From assembly GCF_003337375.1 (NCBI RefSeq), contig NZ_QPJD01000008.1, forward strand, positions 242,674-306,673: a stretch of 64,000 nt of DNA. The letters are read 5' to 3'. This DNA comes from Paenibacillus prosopidis (GTDB taxonomy: Bacteria > Bacillota > Bacilli > Paenibacillales > Paenibacillaceae). This document shows positions 26,424 to 35,849 of the stretch, one piece after another (the stretch's first letter is position 1; each line of letters starts with the position of its first letter). The notes beneath the pieces are model-generated. The model saw nothing but the letters and a program-made list of their open reading frames with translations, did not search any database and was not told the origin of the DNA. The position numbers and the translations under genes are program-made.

Positions 26424-27362
26424 ATGAGTGCTACCGTTACTAATTACGGCAAAACAGGCAATACGTCCAAGGGCGCAGGCAAAAAGCAAATAGACCGGCT
26501 GCTGCTTTCCCTCATCGGATACTCGGTCATTTCGATACTGGCAATCCTTTGCATCATTCCATTTCTGCTGATCGTATCCTCATCACTTTCAGAAGAAGGT
26601 AAAATTATCGAGAATGGATTCCAATTGATTCCTTCCATGTTTTCTCTTGAAGCCTACAGCCTTCTGTTTAAATATCCGGCGCAATTGCTGAAGGCATATG
26701 GCGTGACGATCGCGGTTACGGTTATAGGAACGATAGGGGGGTTATTTCTAACCGCAATGACCTCCTATGTCCTTCAACGGAAGGATTTTAAATGGCGCAA
26801 CCAGTTTTCGTTTTTCTTCTTCTTTACGACGCTGTTCAGCGGCGGACTCGTTCCATGGTATCTGATGATCATCAAATACCTTGACCTAAAGAATACGCTG
26901 ATTGTCCTTATCCTTCCGATGCTTCTGAATGTGTTTTATATCATTGTCATGAAATCGTTCATGAGCAGCATTCCTGAAGCCATTACGGAATCGGCAAAGA
27001 TCGACGGAGCAGGCGATTTTCGTATCTTCATTCAGCTGATCATGCCGCTATCCAAACCTGCACTCGCTACAATCGGTTTGTTTATTGCTCTCGGTTATTG
27101 GAATGATTGGTATAACGCGCTGTTATTTATCAGCACCGAAAATCTAATGCCTCTGCAGTACTATCTGTATAAGATGCTTGGCAATATGGATGGCATGAGA
27201 AGGGCGATGGTCAGCTCCGGAGCAGTCGTTACGATGAATATTCCGACTGAAAGTCTGAAGATGGCCATGACAATTGTTGCGACAGGCCCGATTCTGCTTG
27301 CATATCCGTTTATCCAACGGTATTTTGTTCAAGGCTTAACGATTGGCGCAGTGAAAGGATGA
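26424..27362 (+). CDS. LplC-type ABC sugar permease (galactan locus)
   Basis: This 312-residue partner permease has six predicted helices, the first about 28-50. EAA loop ESAKIDGAGDF and tail VQGLTIGAVKG are intact. CGGAGGG lies 7-10 bases before the start, 15 bases after the LplB stop. The binding-protein gene follows 56 bases later, an order (B-C-A) that differs from the xylan locus (A-B-C). Confidence 0.92.
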   Translation: MSATVTNYGKTGNTSKGAGKKQIDRLLLSLIGYSVISILAILCIIPFLLIVSSSLSEEGKIIENGFQLIPSMFSLEAYSLLFKYPAQLLKAYGVTIAVTVIGTIGGLFLTAMTSYVLQRKDFKWRNQFSFFFFFTTLFSGGLVPWYLMIIKYLDLKNTLIVLILPMLLNVFYIIVMKSFMSSIPEAITESAKIDGAGDFRIFIQLIMPLSKPALATIGLFIALGYWNDWYNALLFISTENLMPLQYYLYKMLGNMDGMRRAMVSSGAVVTMNIPTESLKMAMTIVATGPILLAYPFIQRYFVQGLTIGAVKG

Positions 27363-27418
27363 CCCTAGGGAAACCTGGTTATCATATACAACATTACCTT
27401 TTAGGGGGAAAACGGGTC

Positions 27419-29002
27419 ATGCAAAAGAAAAAGTCATTTATGCTATTATTTGCAATCATCATGGTAATGGCAACGGTTTTAAGCGCATGCGGCGGTAACA
27501 ACAACGGGAATACCGGCACGAATGCCGGAGCAAGCAATACACCGTCTGAAAGCAATGGCAATGAGCAGCCGGCTGCAAATGATGGGAAGGCTGACACTTC
27601 TGAGGAAGTCGTTCTTAAGATGCTGCTTGTTGGCGGCAAACCGATCGATTATGATGTCGTTTTCGGCGAACTTAATAAGAAGCTAAAAGAAAAAATCAAT
27701 GCAACTGTCGAAGCGGAATTTTTGGATTGGTCCGATTGGACGCAAAAATATCCGTTGAAATTTGCTGCAAATGAAGACTTTGACATCGCTTATACGGCAA
27801 ACTGGGCTTTCTATAACGACCAGGCTTTAAAAGGCGGATTCCTGGAATTGACCGAAGAATTGCTTTCCGCAAATATGCCGTTAACTTGGAAGGCAATGCC
27901 TGAAGTGGCTTGGAATCAAGCGAAAGTAAACGGAAAGCTGTTCATGGTTCCAAATAACAATCCGGAAGTTACGGATAAGGCTGTTCTAATCCGCGAAGAT
28001 CTTCGCAAGAAGCACAATCTGGAACCGGTCAACAGCCCAGAGACTTTTGCTAACTATGTAAAAACAATTGCTGCAAACGAAAAAGGGATTAATGCCTACA
28101 ACGCAAAAGCAGCAGACGGCTGGAAATGGCATGAGCTGGACCAAATCCTTCTGGAGCAGCAAAACGAATGGAATCTTGTCGACTACAACATTCCGCTCGC
28201 ATATAAGCTGACTGACGAAAAAGGTCAAGTGTTCAACGTATACGATACTCCGGAATTCAAGCAATTGCTGGCGTACTACAAGGATCTGGCTGACAATAAC
28301 GCTTGGTCGAAAAACGTTGTAAGCAATAAAAATGATGTTTGGCAGGATATGAAAGCAGGCAAAACGGCTTCATACGCTCATAACCTGGGTACGTTAGCCA
28401 TGAACCTGGCTGAGCTGCGCAGAGAGCAGCCTGAGGTTGAACTGGCAATCGCAGATCTTACGCCGGATAAAAAGAAGATTGCTGCAATTTCAACACAAAA
28501 CGGAATGGCTATCCATGCGACTTCCAAAAATGCAGAACGTTCGTTGATGCTCATTGATCTTCTGCAAAACGATAAAGAAATTCATGATCTATTCATGAAC
28601 GGTATTGCAGGAAACCATTATGAAGCGGTTGGCGATGATAAATTCAACGCGACAGCGGGCACGCCTAACTTTACAGGCTTCTCCAACTGGGGCGCTAACT
28701 CGCCGCTCAATCGAAAGGATGCCTCTTATCCGGCAGAAGCGGATGCGATCGCTAACGCTTGGCAGGAGAAAATTCACAACTTTGCACTGGAAACGTTCGT
28801 TTTCAACGATGCCAATGTGAAGAATGAAGTGGCAAACGTAGGCAATGTTATGCTTCGTTACGCAATTCCGCTCGAATATGGCCTAATCAAAGATATTGAT
28901 AAAGGACATGCTGATTTGATCGAGCAGTTAAAAGCAGCTGGCATTGAAAAGCTTCAACAGGAACTGCAAACTCAAATCGATGCTTTCCTGGCAAACCAAT
29001 AA
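27419..29002 (+). CDS. LplA-type solute-binding lipoprotein (galactan locus)
   Basis: This lipoprotein of 527 residues has a signal peptide ending VLSAC, lipidated near Cys22, and a long Asn/Gly/Ser linker. The mature part is an oligosaccharide-binding fold, with FLDWSDWTQKYPLKFAANEDFD near the N-lobe. I begin at ATG 27419, preceded by AGGGGG; the open frame reaches farther upstream, but that would bury the signal peptide. Its ligand is probably galacto-oligosaccharide, from the GH53 genes that follow. It closes with a hairpin at 29010-29045. Confidence 0.92.
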   Translation: MQKKKSFMLLFAIIMVMATVLSACGGNNNGNTGTNAGASNTPSESNGNEQPAANDGKADTSEEVVLKMLLVGGKPIDYDVVFGELNKKLKEKINATVEAEFLDWSDWTQKYPLKFAANEDFDIAYTANWAFYNDQALKGGFLELTEELLSANMPLTWKAMPEVAWNQAKVNGKLFMVPNNNPEVTDKAVLIREDLRKKHNLEPVNSPETFANYVKTIAANEKGINAYNAKAADGWKWHELDQILLEQQNEWNLVDYNIPLAYKLTDEKGQVFNVYDTPEFKQLLAYYKDLADNNAWSKNVVSNKNDVWQDMKAGKTASYAHNLGTLAMNLAELRREQPEVELAIADLTPDKKKIAAISTQNGMAIHATSKNAERSLMLIDLLQNDKEIHDLFMNGIAGNHYEAVGDDKFNATAGTPNFTGFSNWGANSPLNRKDASYPAEADAIANAWQEKIHNFALETFVFNDANVKNEVANVGNVMLRYAIPLEYGLIKDIDKGHADLIEQLKAAGIEKLQQELQTQIDAFLANQ

Positions 29003-29009
29003 TAAGCAG

Positions 29010-29045
29010 AAAAAGGAGGTGACAGCAGTCTCCTCCTTTTCTTTT
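29010..29045 (+). terminator. Hairpin between the binding-protein and galactanase genes
   Basis: AAAAGGAGG (29011-29019) pairs with CCTCCTTTT (29032-29040), followed by CTTTTC. It is placed like the hairpin at 8515 directly after a binding-protein gene, so it may both protect that message and reduce read-through to the GH53 genes. Confidence 0.65.
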
Positions 29046-29076
29046 CGAAATGAAACATTCTTTAGAGGAGATATGA

Positions 29077-29655
29077 ATGATGACCAAAACGTTGATCGAA
29101 GACAAGGACATTTCTTTTTTGGATGAAATCGGGACATTAGAAGTGACGAACGAAGACGACGGTCAGACATTAGATGCTCTAGAGATCATGAAAAATAATG
29201 GAGTTAACGCGATTAGGCTTCGCATCCGGAATGAGCCTGCAGGAGGCTTTCGCAAGCTTGAACGTACGCTTCAAATGGCCAAACAGATTAAGGCTCTACA
29301 TATGCATTTTTTGCTTGATTTCCATTTTAATCATAAATGGGCATACCCGGAGGATCATTCGAAGTCTAAAAATCGGGTGCATTTAGGAAGAGAAGCACTG
29401 AATGATCAGGTCTTTAATTATACGTACTATGTTTTATCCGTATTGAAAGAGCAGGGGGCGTTGCCCGATATGGTCCAGATAAGCAGTGAAATCACTCACG
29501 GCCATCTTTGGAATGAGAGTAAAGTCGATGGGGATTTCGGTTCAAACGATCATTGGGATCATTATATGACTTCAGTAATATCCGGTGTAGTTGCAGCGAA
29601 ATCGATTGATTCTGCCATCAACATTAGGCTGGGAGATGGAGGAGAATTACAATGA
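29077..29655 (+). pseudogene. Truncated GH53-like galactanase copy
   Basis: The 192 residues match the first half of a GH53 barrel: IEDKDISFLDEIG, NNGVNAIRLRIRNEP, LLDFHFNHKWAYPEDHSK, and PDMVQISSEITHG. The last block aligns with QIGNEINNG of the full-length neighbour, so the acid/base Glu remains but the clan GH-A asparagine before it is Ser. The second half, with the nucleophile, is absent, and there is no signal peptide. A good ribosome site (AGAGGAG) remains. A +1 frame shift at the end would read ENYNEIYDYTRWKAHDRFGS before another stop, hinting at further decay. It overlaps the next gene by 4 bases. Catalysis is not expected. Confidence 0.75.
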
Positions 29656-32600
29656 AATCTATGACTATACGAGGTGGAAGGCGCATGATCGTTTTGGCTC
29701 GTAAATGGATGATAACCTTAATGGTATTTTCGATAGCGCTTACAACGATGTTTGCCGCGGGTGTATACGAGGAGGCTTCGGCTGCTGTGGTAAATCCAAA
29801 TCTAATTAAAAATTCTGGCTTTGAGAGCGGGAATCTAACTAATTGGTCGGTCTCAGGAACTGAGAATGCTGTAGTAATCAAAAATGTAGAGGCAGATGCC
29901 CACTCTGGAAGTCATGCAATCAACTATTGGTTTAAAACGCCGTATGCGTTTAAATTAAAGCAGACGATTACCGGGTTGGAAAACGGCACCTATGAGCTGA
30001 AGGCATGGGCATCCGGCGGCGGAGGCGATACCAAGCTTAAGCTGTTTGTAGAAGGTTTCGACGGAGAAACGCGGAGCACCGATGCCGTTAATACAGGCTG
30101 GAACAAATGGATACAGTACTCTGTTACAGACATTGAGGTAACGGGCGGCCATGTTACGATTGGCTTTGATGTTGAGGCTCCTGGTGATGTGTGGGGATAC
30201 TTCGACGATTTTGAACTTGTGAAAGTTTCATCAAACGAAGAACCGTCAGAGCCAGAGGAGTTTATTAAAGGGGTAGACATATCGACGCTTCAGGCGATAG
30301 AAGCAAAGGGAATCAAGTATTATGACGGAGGTGTAGAGAAGGATCTGCTCACGATACTGAAAGACCATGGCGTCAATTATGTGCGATTACGGGTATGGAA
30401 CAATCCCGTTGAAGCGGAAGGGTTTAATGATAAGGCGCATTTAATTGCCCTGGCAGAGCGGGTTAAGGCTGCAGGAATGAAGCTGCTCGTCGATTTCCAT
30501 TACTCCGATTTCTGGGCCGATCCCGGTAAGCAGGTCAAACCGAAGGCTTGGGAAGATCTGGCATTCACTGACTTGAAGCAAGCGGTTTATGACTATACGA
30601 AAGAGGTTATGAATGAATTAAAAGCGGTTAGCGCCTATCCGGATATGGTACAGATCGGAAATGAAATTAACAACGGCATGATGCATCCCGAAGGTTCCGT
30701 TAGCAATTTCGTACAGTTAGCAGAGCTGCTGAAGGAAGGCGTTAAAGCGGTTCGTGATACGACTCCGGTCAATCACACTACGAAAATTGTGATCCATTTG
30801 GCAGAGGGTGGAGATAATCGTAAGTTCCAGAGCTTCTTCGACGAAGTAGAAAATCATGATGTGGATTATGATGTGATCGGCATGTCTTATTATCCATATT
30901 GGCACGGAACGTTCCAACAGCTGAAGACAAATATGGACGACATGGCTGCCCGTTACGGGAAGCAAATCGTCGTCGCTGAAACGGCCTATCCGTTCACGCT
31001 GGATAACGGCGACCAGCAAGGAAACATCGCCGGAGCGGATCAGGTGAGAATTACCGGCTTTACGGCAACGCCGGAAAATCAAAAGCTTGTAACAGAAACC
31101 GTAATGAATACGGTAGCCCATGTTGAGGGCGGTAAAGGTCTGGGTGTGTTTTACTGGGAACCGGCCTGGCTTCCCGGTGTCGGCTGGAAAGTTGGAGAAG
31201 GCAACGGGTGGGAAAATCAGGCGATGTTCGATTTTGAAGGAAATGCGCTGAACTCGCTCGATGCGTTCAAGTTCACACCTGGCAGCATCCCGGAGTTATC
31301 TCCGATTTTGGTATATGCGTTACCTGGTATTACAATTGCCAAAGGCGGAACGCCTACAATGCCGAGCAAAGCTAACGTGCTGTATAATGAAGGTTCCATT
31401 TTTCAGACAAACGTGGTTTGGGACAACATTACCGAGGAGCAGTTGAACACACCCGGGACATTTACGGTAAATGGTACCGTCGTCGGTCTGAGCCAGAAGG
31501 CGACGATTGAGATTACCGTGCTGGCAAACCCTAATATGGTGAAAAATCCAGGCTTCGAAAACGGGGATTTGACGGATTGGACCGTAACAGGGACAACCGC
31601 TGCTGGGAAGATACATGAAAGTACGGGCAACTCTCATTCTGGAAGCCATGCGTTCAACTACTGGTATGGATCGCCGTATGCCTATCAATTAAAGCAGACG
31701 ATTACCGGCTTGGAGGCTGGGACGTACGTGCTCAAAGCATGGTCATCCGGCGGCGGGGGCGACACAAGGCTGAAGCTGTTCGCAGAGAACACGGGAGGAA
31801 CAACCCTTAGTAAGGATATGGTTAATACGGGTTATAACGTTTGGAAGCAATATGCCATCGAAAATATTCAAGTGAACGACGGCCAGTTAACCATAGGCTT
31901 TGATGTCGAGGCGCCAAAAGATATTTGGGGATACTTCGACGATATTGAACTCGTACAAGTAGCTAAAGCGCCTACCGATACGGGTAACAGTTCAAATTCG
32001 GGCAGCACCAATGAGAGTGGTGGTGTCATCGTTACACCTGATCAAATCAGTAAAACCGAGGATGGGATCAGAACGGTTGAGCTTCCTGCAAATACTTCTG
32101 AAGTCATTCTGCCTTCCGGTATCTATGACCAACTGAAAAATGAGCCGCTGAAGTTTGATACGGGCAACCTCTCTATTGAAATACCTTCCGAGTTGTTTAA
32201 AGAACTTCAAAGTAAGCTGCCTAACGTGGAAAAAAGCACGATTACGCTTAAGTTATTGCCTCTGGAAGAAGCCAAAACGAAGGAAATACTTTCGCAGAGC
32301 GGTGAGAACCGAGGGAATACACAAGTTAAGGTGGCTGGCCAGGTTTACGATTTTAAACTATCGATCAAGAATGAAGCAGGAAACGAAACGGTTCTTTCGC
32401 AGTTCAGCAAGTCGATCACCATTCGATTAAAACCGGATTCAACGATCAATTCACAAAATGCAGGTATTTACTATATCGCAGATGATGGAAGACTAGAATA
32501 TGTAGGCGGCAAGTGGATTAACGGTGAATTAGTGGCACAAATCGAGCACTTCAGTTTGTATGCAGTCTTGGAAGTAACGAAGCAGTATGACGATGTGGCA

Positions 32601-33119
32601 GCGGGATATTGGGCACATGATATCATCGCCCAGCTTGCAGGTAAACAAATCGTTCAAGGAACGACAGCTGCTACCTTTGAGCCTAGAAATTCCATAAGTC
32701 GTGCGGAGTTTGCTGCTTTGCTTGTAAGAGCTCTAAAGCTAAAAGGTCAAACGGAAAATATATTTAACGATGTGCCAGCCGGAGCATGGTATGCGGATGA
32801 GGTTTCCGCAGCGTACGGGGCAGGTATCGTCAAGGGCCGCAGCGCATCTCTGTTTGATCCGAAAGCACCGATCACGCGCCAAGAAATGGCGATTATGCTG
32901 ATGAAGGCCTACTCGATTAAAACGGGTGCTACTGCGGCACCAGGGGAAGCAGTACCATTTGTAGACGCAGATAAAATAGACGAATGGGCAATATCATCAA
33001 TTCAATCAGCACATAAGCTTGGATTGATCCAAGGACGCGAACAGAACAGGTTTGCACCGGATGTGTATATGACCCGTGCCGAAGCGGCCCAGGCCATAAA
33101 TCGATTGCTTATGATTTAA
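29652..33119 (+). CDS. Surface-anchored arabinogalactan endo-beta-1,4-galactanase (GH53)
   Basis: This 1155-residue secreted enzyme has, in order: a signal peptide (about 1-45), a CBM4_9-like module (about 48-193), a GH53 barrel (about 205-545), a Big_4-type Ig-like domain (about 550-625), a second CBM copy (about 627-772), a Ser/Asn/Gly linker, a domain of unknown type (about 792-975), and three SLH domains (about 979-1027, 1038-1088, 1103-1155). The acid/base Glu338 is in QIGNEINNG and the nucleophile Glu443 in VVAETAYPF. SLH domains anchor it to the S-layer or wall polymer. It hydrolyses beta-1,4-galactan outside the cell for the importer upstream. GGAGGAG precedes ATG 29652; ATG 29685 is an alternative with a more compact signal peptide. 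Confidence 0.94.
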   Translation: MKSMTIRGGRRMIVLARKWMITLMVFSIALTTMFAAGVYEEASAAVVNPNLIKNSGFESGNLTNWSVSGTENAVVIKNVEADAHSGSHAINYWFKTPYAFKLKQTITGLENGTYELKAWASGGGGDTKLKLFVEGFDGETRSTDAVNTGWNKWIQYSVTDIEVTGGHVTIGFDVEAPGDVWGYFDDFELVKVSSNEEPSEPEEFIKGVDISTLQAIEAKGIKYYDGGVEKDLLTILKDHGVNYVRLRVWNNPVEAEGFNDKAHLIALAERVKAAGMKLLVDFHYSDFWADPGKQVKPKAWEDLAFTDLKQAVYDYTKEVMNELKAVSAYPDMVQIGNEINNGMMHPEGSVSNFVQLAELLKEGVKAVRDTTPVNHTTKIVIHLAEGGDNRKFQSFFDEVENHDVDYDVIGMSYYPYWHGTFQQLKTNMDDMAARYGKQIVVAETAYPFTLDNGDQQGNIAGADQVRITGFTATPENQKLVTETVMNTVAHVEGGKGLGVFYWEPAWLPGVGWKVGEGNGWENQAMFDFEGNALNSLDAFKFTPGSIPELSPILVYALPGITIAKGGTPTMPSKANVLYNEGSIFQTNVVWDNITEEQLNTPGTFTVNGTVVGLSQKATIEITVLANPNMVKNPGFENGDLTDWTVTGTTAAGKIHESTGNSHSGSHAFNYWYGSPYAYQLKQTITGLEAGTYVLKAWSSGGGGDTRLKLFAENTGGTTLSKDMVNTGYNVWKQYAIENIQVNDGQLTIGFDVEAPKDIWGYFDDIELVQVAKAPTDTGNSSNSGSTNESGGVIVTPDQISKTEDGIRTVELPANTSEVILPSGIYDQLKNEPLKFDTGNLSIEIPSELFKELQSKLPNVEKSTITLKLLPLEEAKTKEILSQSGENRGNTQVKVAGQVYDFKLSIKNEAGNETVLSQFSKSITIRLKPDSTINSQNAGIYYIADDGRLEYVGGKWINGELVAQIEHFSLYAVLEVTKQYDDVAAGYWAHDIIAQLAGKQIVQGTTAATFEPRNSISRAEFAALLVRALKLKGQTENIFNDVPAGAWYADEVSAAYGAGIVKGRSASLFDPKAPITRQEMAIMLMKAYSIKTGATAAPGEAVPFVDADKIDEWAISSIQSAHKLGLIQGREQNRFAPDVYMTRAEAAQAINRLLMI

Positions 33120-33135
33120 TCAGACAATAACAAGC

Positions 33136-33185
33136 CAACAGGCGCACCTAGCTCATCACTAGTTGCGCCTGTTGCACTTTTTACA
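33136..33185 (+). terminator. Terminator of the galactan locus
   Basis: CAACAGGCGC (33136-33145) pairs with GCGCCTGTTG (33165-33174), with an inner CTAG/CTAG pairing, followed by CACTTTTTA. Confidence 0.8.
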
Positions 33186-33378
33186 GCAGAAACCTCACAT
33201 CAATCATCGAAAGAAGTGTTCTGTTATAAAAACTGCAATGCAAGTTAGAATCCAGACGTCCAAAGTCTATTCTGCTGCACAAACTACAGTAGAAACTTAG
33301 GTAACCCATCTCTGACTACTTAAGTAACCATTACTGACTCATCGGTTAAGCGTGTCCCGCTAGGGACGAAAGCGCTCC

Positions 33379-33493
33379 TACTCAAACGTCCCCGCCAAGC
33401 GTCTCTTTAGCTCTAACGTTCGTCCCCGCGCGGGTGTCCAGAGGGCGCAGCGCCTCGGGGCCCTCCCTTGGAAGGGAGGGTTTGGGAGGGTTC
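33379..33493. repeat. GC-rich inserted element inside the end of the membrane-protein gene
   Basis: This segment is markedly GC-rich and full of palindromes (CCCTCCCTTGGAAGGGAGGG, CCCGCGCGGG, GGGCGCAGCGCC), unlike the AT-richer flanks. Read on the minus strand it forms the last 37 or so codons of the gene at 33382, which look like chance translation. It resembles a dispersed intergenic element of Paenibacillus genomes, but a genome search is needed to show that. Confidence 0.45.
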
Positions 33494-34860
33494 GAAACGC
33501 CTTTGAAGGTTTGGTTGAAGCCTTTGAAGGTTTGGTTGAAGCCTTTGAAGGTTCGGTTGAAGCCTTTGAAGGTTTGGTAGAAGCCTTTAAAGGTTTGGAT
33601 GTCCAACGCTCGATCAACCACATAAGCGGCACATAGGAAAATAATGAATACATTAGGGTAGCCGTATCTTGAAAATGCGACAAAAGGTACATAAATAACG
33701 GTAAAGTAGGCGAAGGTCAGCAGCAATAACAGGTATTGCTGTTTCCTTTGTCTAATGGCTTGAATGAGCATTAGAAGCAACCCGGCCCCGCCAATCGCTA
33801 CAAATAGGATATGATAGACCGTTACCAATGACCCTGGAATGCCAAATACTGTTTTCCAATAATATGGTCCCAAATATAATCCTTTTAGTTTTTCGATGGT
33901 GTACCACTGTAAGTATTGTAAAGGCTGCTCTTTGAATCCGAATTGCACAATCTTCTTGGTTGTCTCTGCCATATCCGCATCTGAGCCTGTGAAAAGGCTG
34001 TCTCTGCCGCCAGTGTATTCCGGATGCGCATCAAAAAAGGCTTGCGGCGGAGCTGCATTATGGATGAGCGCCCCAAGCAGCATCGGATTCCCTGCGGATT
34101 TGGTAAATGGAATGAACTCATCGAACGTTGCGTAATTACGAATCCACCATGGACATAGTAGCAAAATTAAAGTGACGGAAATAACGGTGGTATGCTTGAT
34201 AATTGTTTTCCAAGATACCCTGTTCACTAACCACAAAATGAATAGCACGATCGGAAAAAGGATGGCATGCGGTTTGAAATAGCAGGCTAACCCTACTAGA
34301 ACGGCTGCAATTACATAATGTTTTGTTTGATTGCTCTTCAAAGCAAGGATGCAGAAACAGATCAGCAGTATAAAAATAGTCCTAAATAGAGTTTCCGATA
34401 AAATGACACCCGACGAAAAGTAATCAGGCAAATATAGTGCCGAGGCAATACAGGCAATAATAGCTGCTCTACAATTAAACAAGTGATTTGCTATAACAAA
34501 TATGAGATAAATAGACAAAGCTTGCAGGGCTGCCTGTAGAACACGGAACGCAATTACCGCATCGTTGTCTTGTCCGAAAATAAGCATGAATCCGGATAAA
34601 ATCAAGGGCATTCCCGGCATAATAAACGCCGAAGGTGCTTCTCCGCTATTATAAGCAAGCGTATGCTTATTCAATAAAATTTTGGCGCTGTTTACGTATT
34701 TGACATCATCGTTATTTAATTTTTCATAGGAGCCTAGCAAAAAGTGGTCCCCATGATAAAGGACAGATGCCGTACTGATCGCGAAAACGAGCAAGATGAT
34801 GACGATAAGAGATATCCTAACTCGATAAGATATATGATTCAGCTTAAACAAAACCTGCAC
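33382..34860 (-). CDS. GT-C type membrane glycosyltransferase (GT39/ArnT-like) with a repeat-derived tail
   Basis: This 492-residue multi-pass membrane protein resembles the dolichyl-phosphate-mannose/ArnT (GT-C) family. It has an N-terminal helix, an acidic first loop (NNDDVKYVNSAKILL) and about ten further helices up to YVVDRAL near residue 425. Such enzymes move a lipid-linked sugar to a wall polymer or protein. After residue 430 the protein is FKGFNQT heptads from a 21-base repeat (33499-33600), then a Pro/Arg-rich end encoded by the GC-rich element. The natural C-terminus was probably replaced or extended. No good ribosome site stands out besides AAAGGTG upstream. The family call is moderate. 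Confidence 0.75.
   Translation of the reverse strand: MQVLFKLNHISYRVRISLIVIILLVFAISTASVLYHGDHFLLGSYEKLNNDDVKYVNSAKILLNKHTLAYNSGEAPSAFIMPGMPLILSGFMLIFGQDNDAVIAFRVLQAALQALSIYLIFVIANHLFNCRAAIIACIASALYLPDYFSSGVILSETLFRTIFILLICFCILALKSNQTKHYVIAAVLVGLACYFKPHAILFPIVLFILWLVNRVSWKTIIKHTTVISVTLILLLCPWWIRNYATFDEFIPFTKSAGNPMLLGALIHNAAPPQAFFDAHPEYTGGRDSLFTGSDADMAETTKKIVQFGFKEQPLQYLQWYTIEKLKGLYLGPYYWKTVFGIPGSLVTVYHILFVAIGGAGLLLMLIQAIRQRKQQYLLLLLTFAYFTVIYVPFVAFSRYGYPNVFIIFLCAAYVVDRALDIQTFKGFYQTFKGFNRTFKGFNQTFKGFNQTFKGVSNPPKPSLPREGPEALRPLDTRAGTNVRAKETLGGDV
33499..33600. repeat. 21-base tandem repeat, about 4.9 copies
   Basis: Copies of GCCTTTGAAGGTTTGGTTGAA start at 33499, 33520, 33541, 33562 and 33583 (last partial), with one or two substitutions each. 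They are in frame with the minus-strand membrane protein gene and encode repeated FKGFNQT. Confidence 0.95.
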
Positions 34861-35028
34861 ACCTTTCTCTACTATAAATATACGACAAATACATAAAATT
34901 CCTCCTCATTTTAATAGAAACGTACAAATAAAGCAAAATGTTCCATCCAGTTGGTATTTTTAGCGTCTATACACGTCCGTACAAGTACATATATCTCTCA
35001 TTTCATAAAGTATAACGAGGTGAGAGTA

Positions 35029-35805
35029 TTGTATAGAAAAGGATATAACAGCAGAAGAATACGGGGAAAGCTTATCGTGTGCGATTACTTATCAGCCAGC
35101 GTGGAGCTAGAGCAGCATATTCCGCAAACCGTTTCCTTTAGTCTAGCTCAATTAGAGGAAATGATAGGAAGGTACTCGACGCTTTACGTGAAGCCCGATA
35201 TCGGCTCGCATGGGATCGGCATTTTTAAGCTAAAGTGCTTGACTGAAGGATTTGAGCTGTACGAGATCGTAAAGAAAAAGCAAATGACGAATCAGTATGA
35301 GACGCTGACAGCTGTTTATGATCGAATAAATACCGCGAGCTCAGCCAAGCTGATTATTCAAAGAGGCGTCGAATTGGACAGGGTGAACGGACGTCCCTAT
35401 GATATTCGAGCCATGGTTCAGCGGAAAAAGGGAGGCATCTGGACCGTCACCGGGTTTCTCGTAAAAGTGGGCGCAGCTGACAAAATAGTAACGAACTATC
35501 ACCAAGGCGGCACTATATATACGATGAACCAGCTAGGCAAGCTGCAGGGTCTGTCTGCATCGCAGACCCAATTACGGATACAGACGTTGACGCTTACCGC
35601 TCTCAAAATTAGCCGGCTGCTGAGCGAGAAGCAATCGGGAATGCACGAAATGGGCATCGATTTTGCTTACGATGTTGAGCAGCAGCTGTGGGTGCTCGAG
35701 GTTAACTCGAACCGTCCGCAGTTTGGTCCCCTGAAGCGGCTTGATCGCCGCGCATATGACAGGATGAAGCGGTTTGCTGCAAGCTACGGCAGACGCAGCC
35801 ATTAA
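35029..35805 (+). CDS. YheC/YheD-type ATP-grasp protein
   Basis: This protein of about 258 residues has the ATP-grasp pattern of the spore-associated YheC/YheD family: LYVKPDIGSHGIGIFKL (glycine loop), PYDIRAMVQRKKGGIWTVTG, IVTNYHQGGT and a metal-site end LWVLEVNSNRP. It is likely a ligase acting in the cytoplasm, linked to the spore coat in Bacillus. I start at TTG 35029, preceded by GAGGTGA. The frame is open to 34951, but the extra residues look unlike the family and have no ribosome site. It stands alone between two unrelated units and ends before repeats and a strong terminator. Confidence 0.85.
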   Translation: MYRKGYNSRRIRGKLIVCDYLSASVELEQHIPQTVSFSLAQLEEMIGRYSTLYVKPDIGSHGIGIFKLKCLTEGFELYEIVKKKQMTNQYETLTAVYDRINTASSAKLIIQRGVELDRVNGRPYDIRAMVQRKKGGIWTVTGFLVKVGAADKIVTNYHQGGTIYTMNQLGKLQGLSASQTQLRIQTLTLTALKISRLLSEKQSGMHEMGIDFAYDVEQQLWVLEVNSNRPQFGPLKRLDRRAYDRMKRFAASYGRRSH

Positions 35806-35849
35806 TGGTAATTAAAAAGAGCAGCCAAGGCTACGTCGAAGATAAGGCA

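Noticed and set aside
34951..35028. N-terminal extension of the ATP-grasp protein from 34951
   Set aside because: The 26 residues have no ribosome site and are unlike the family, while TTG 35029 follows GAGGTGA.
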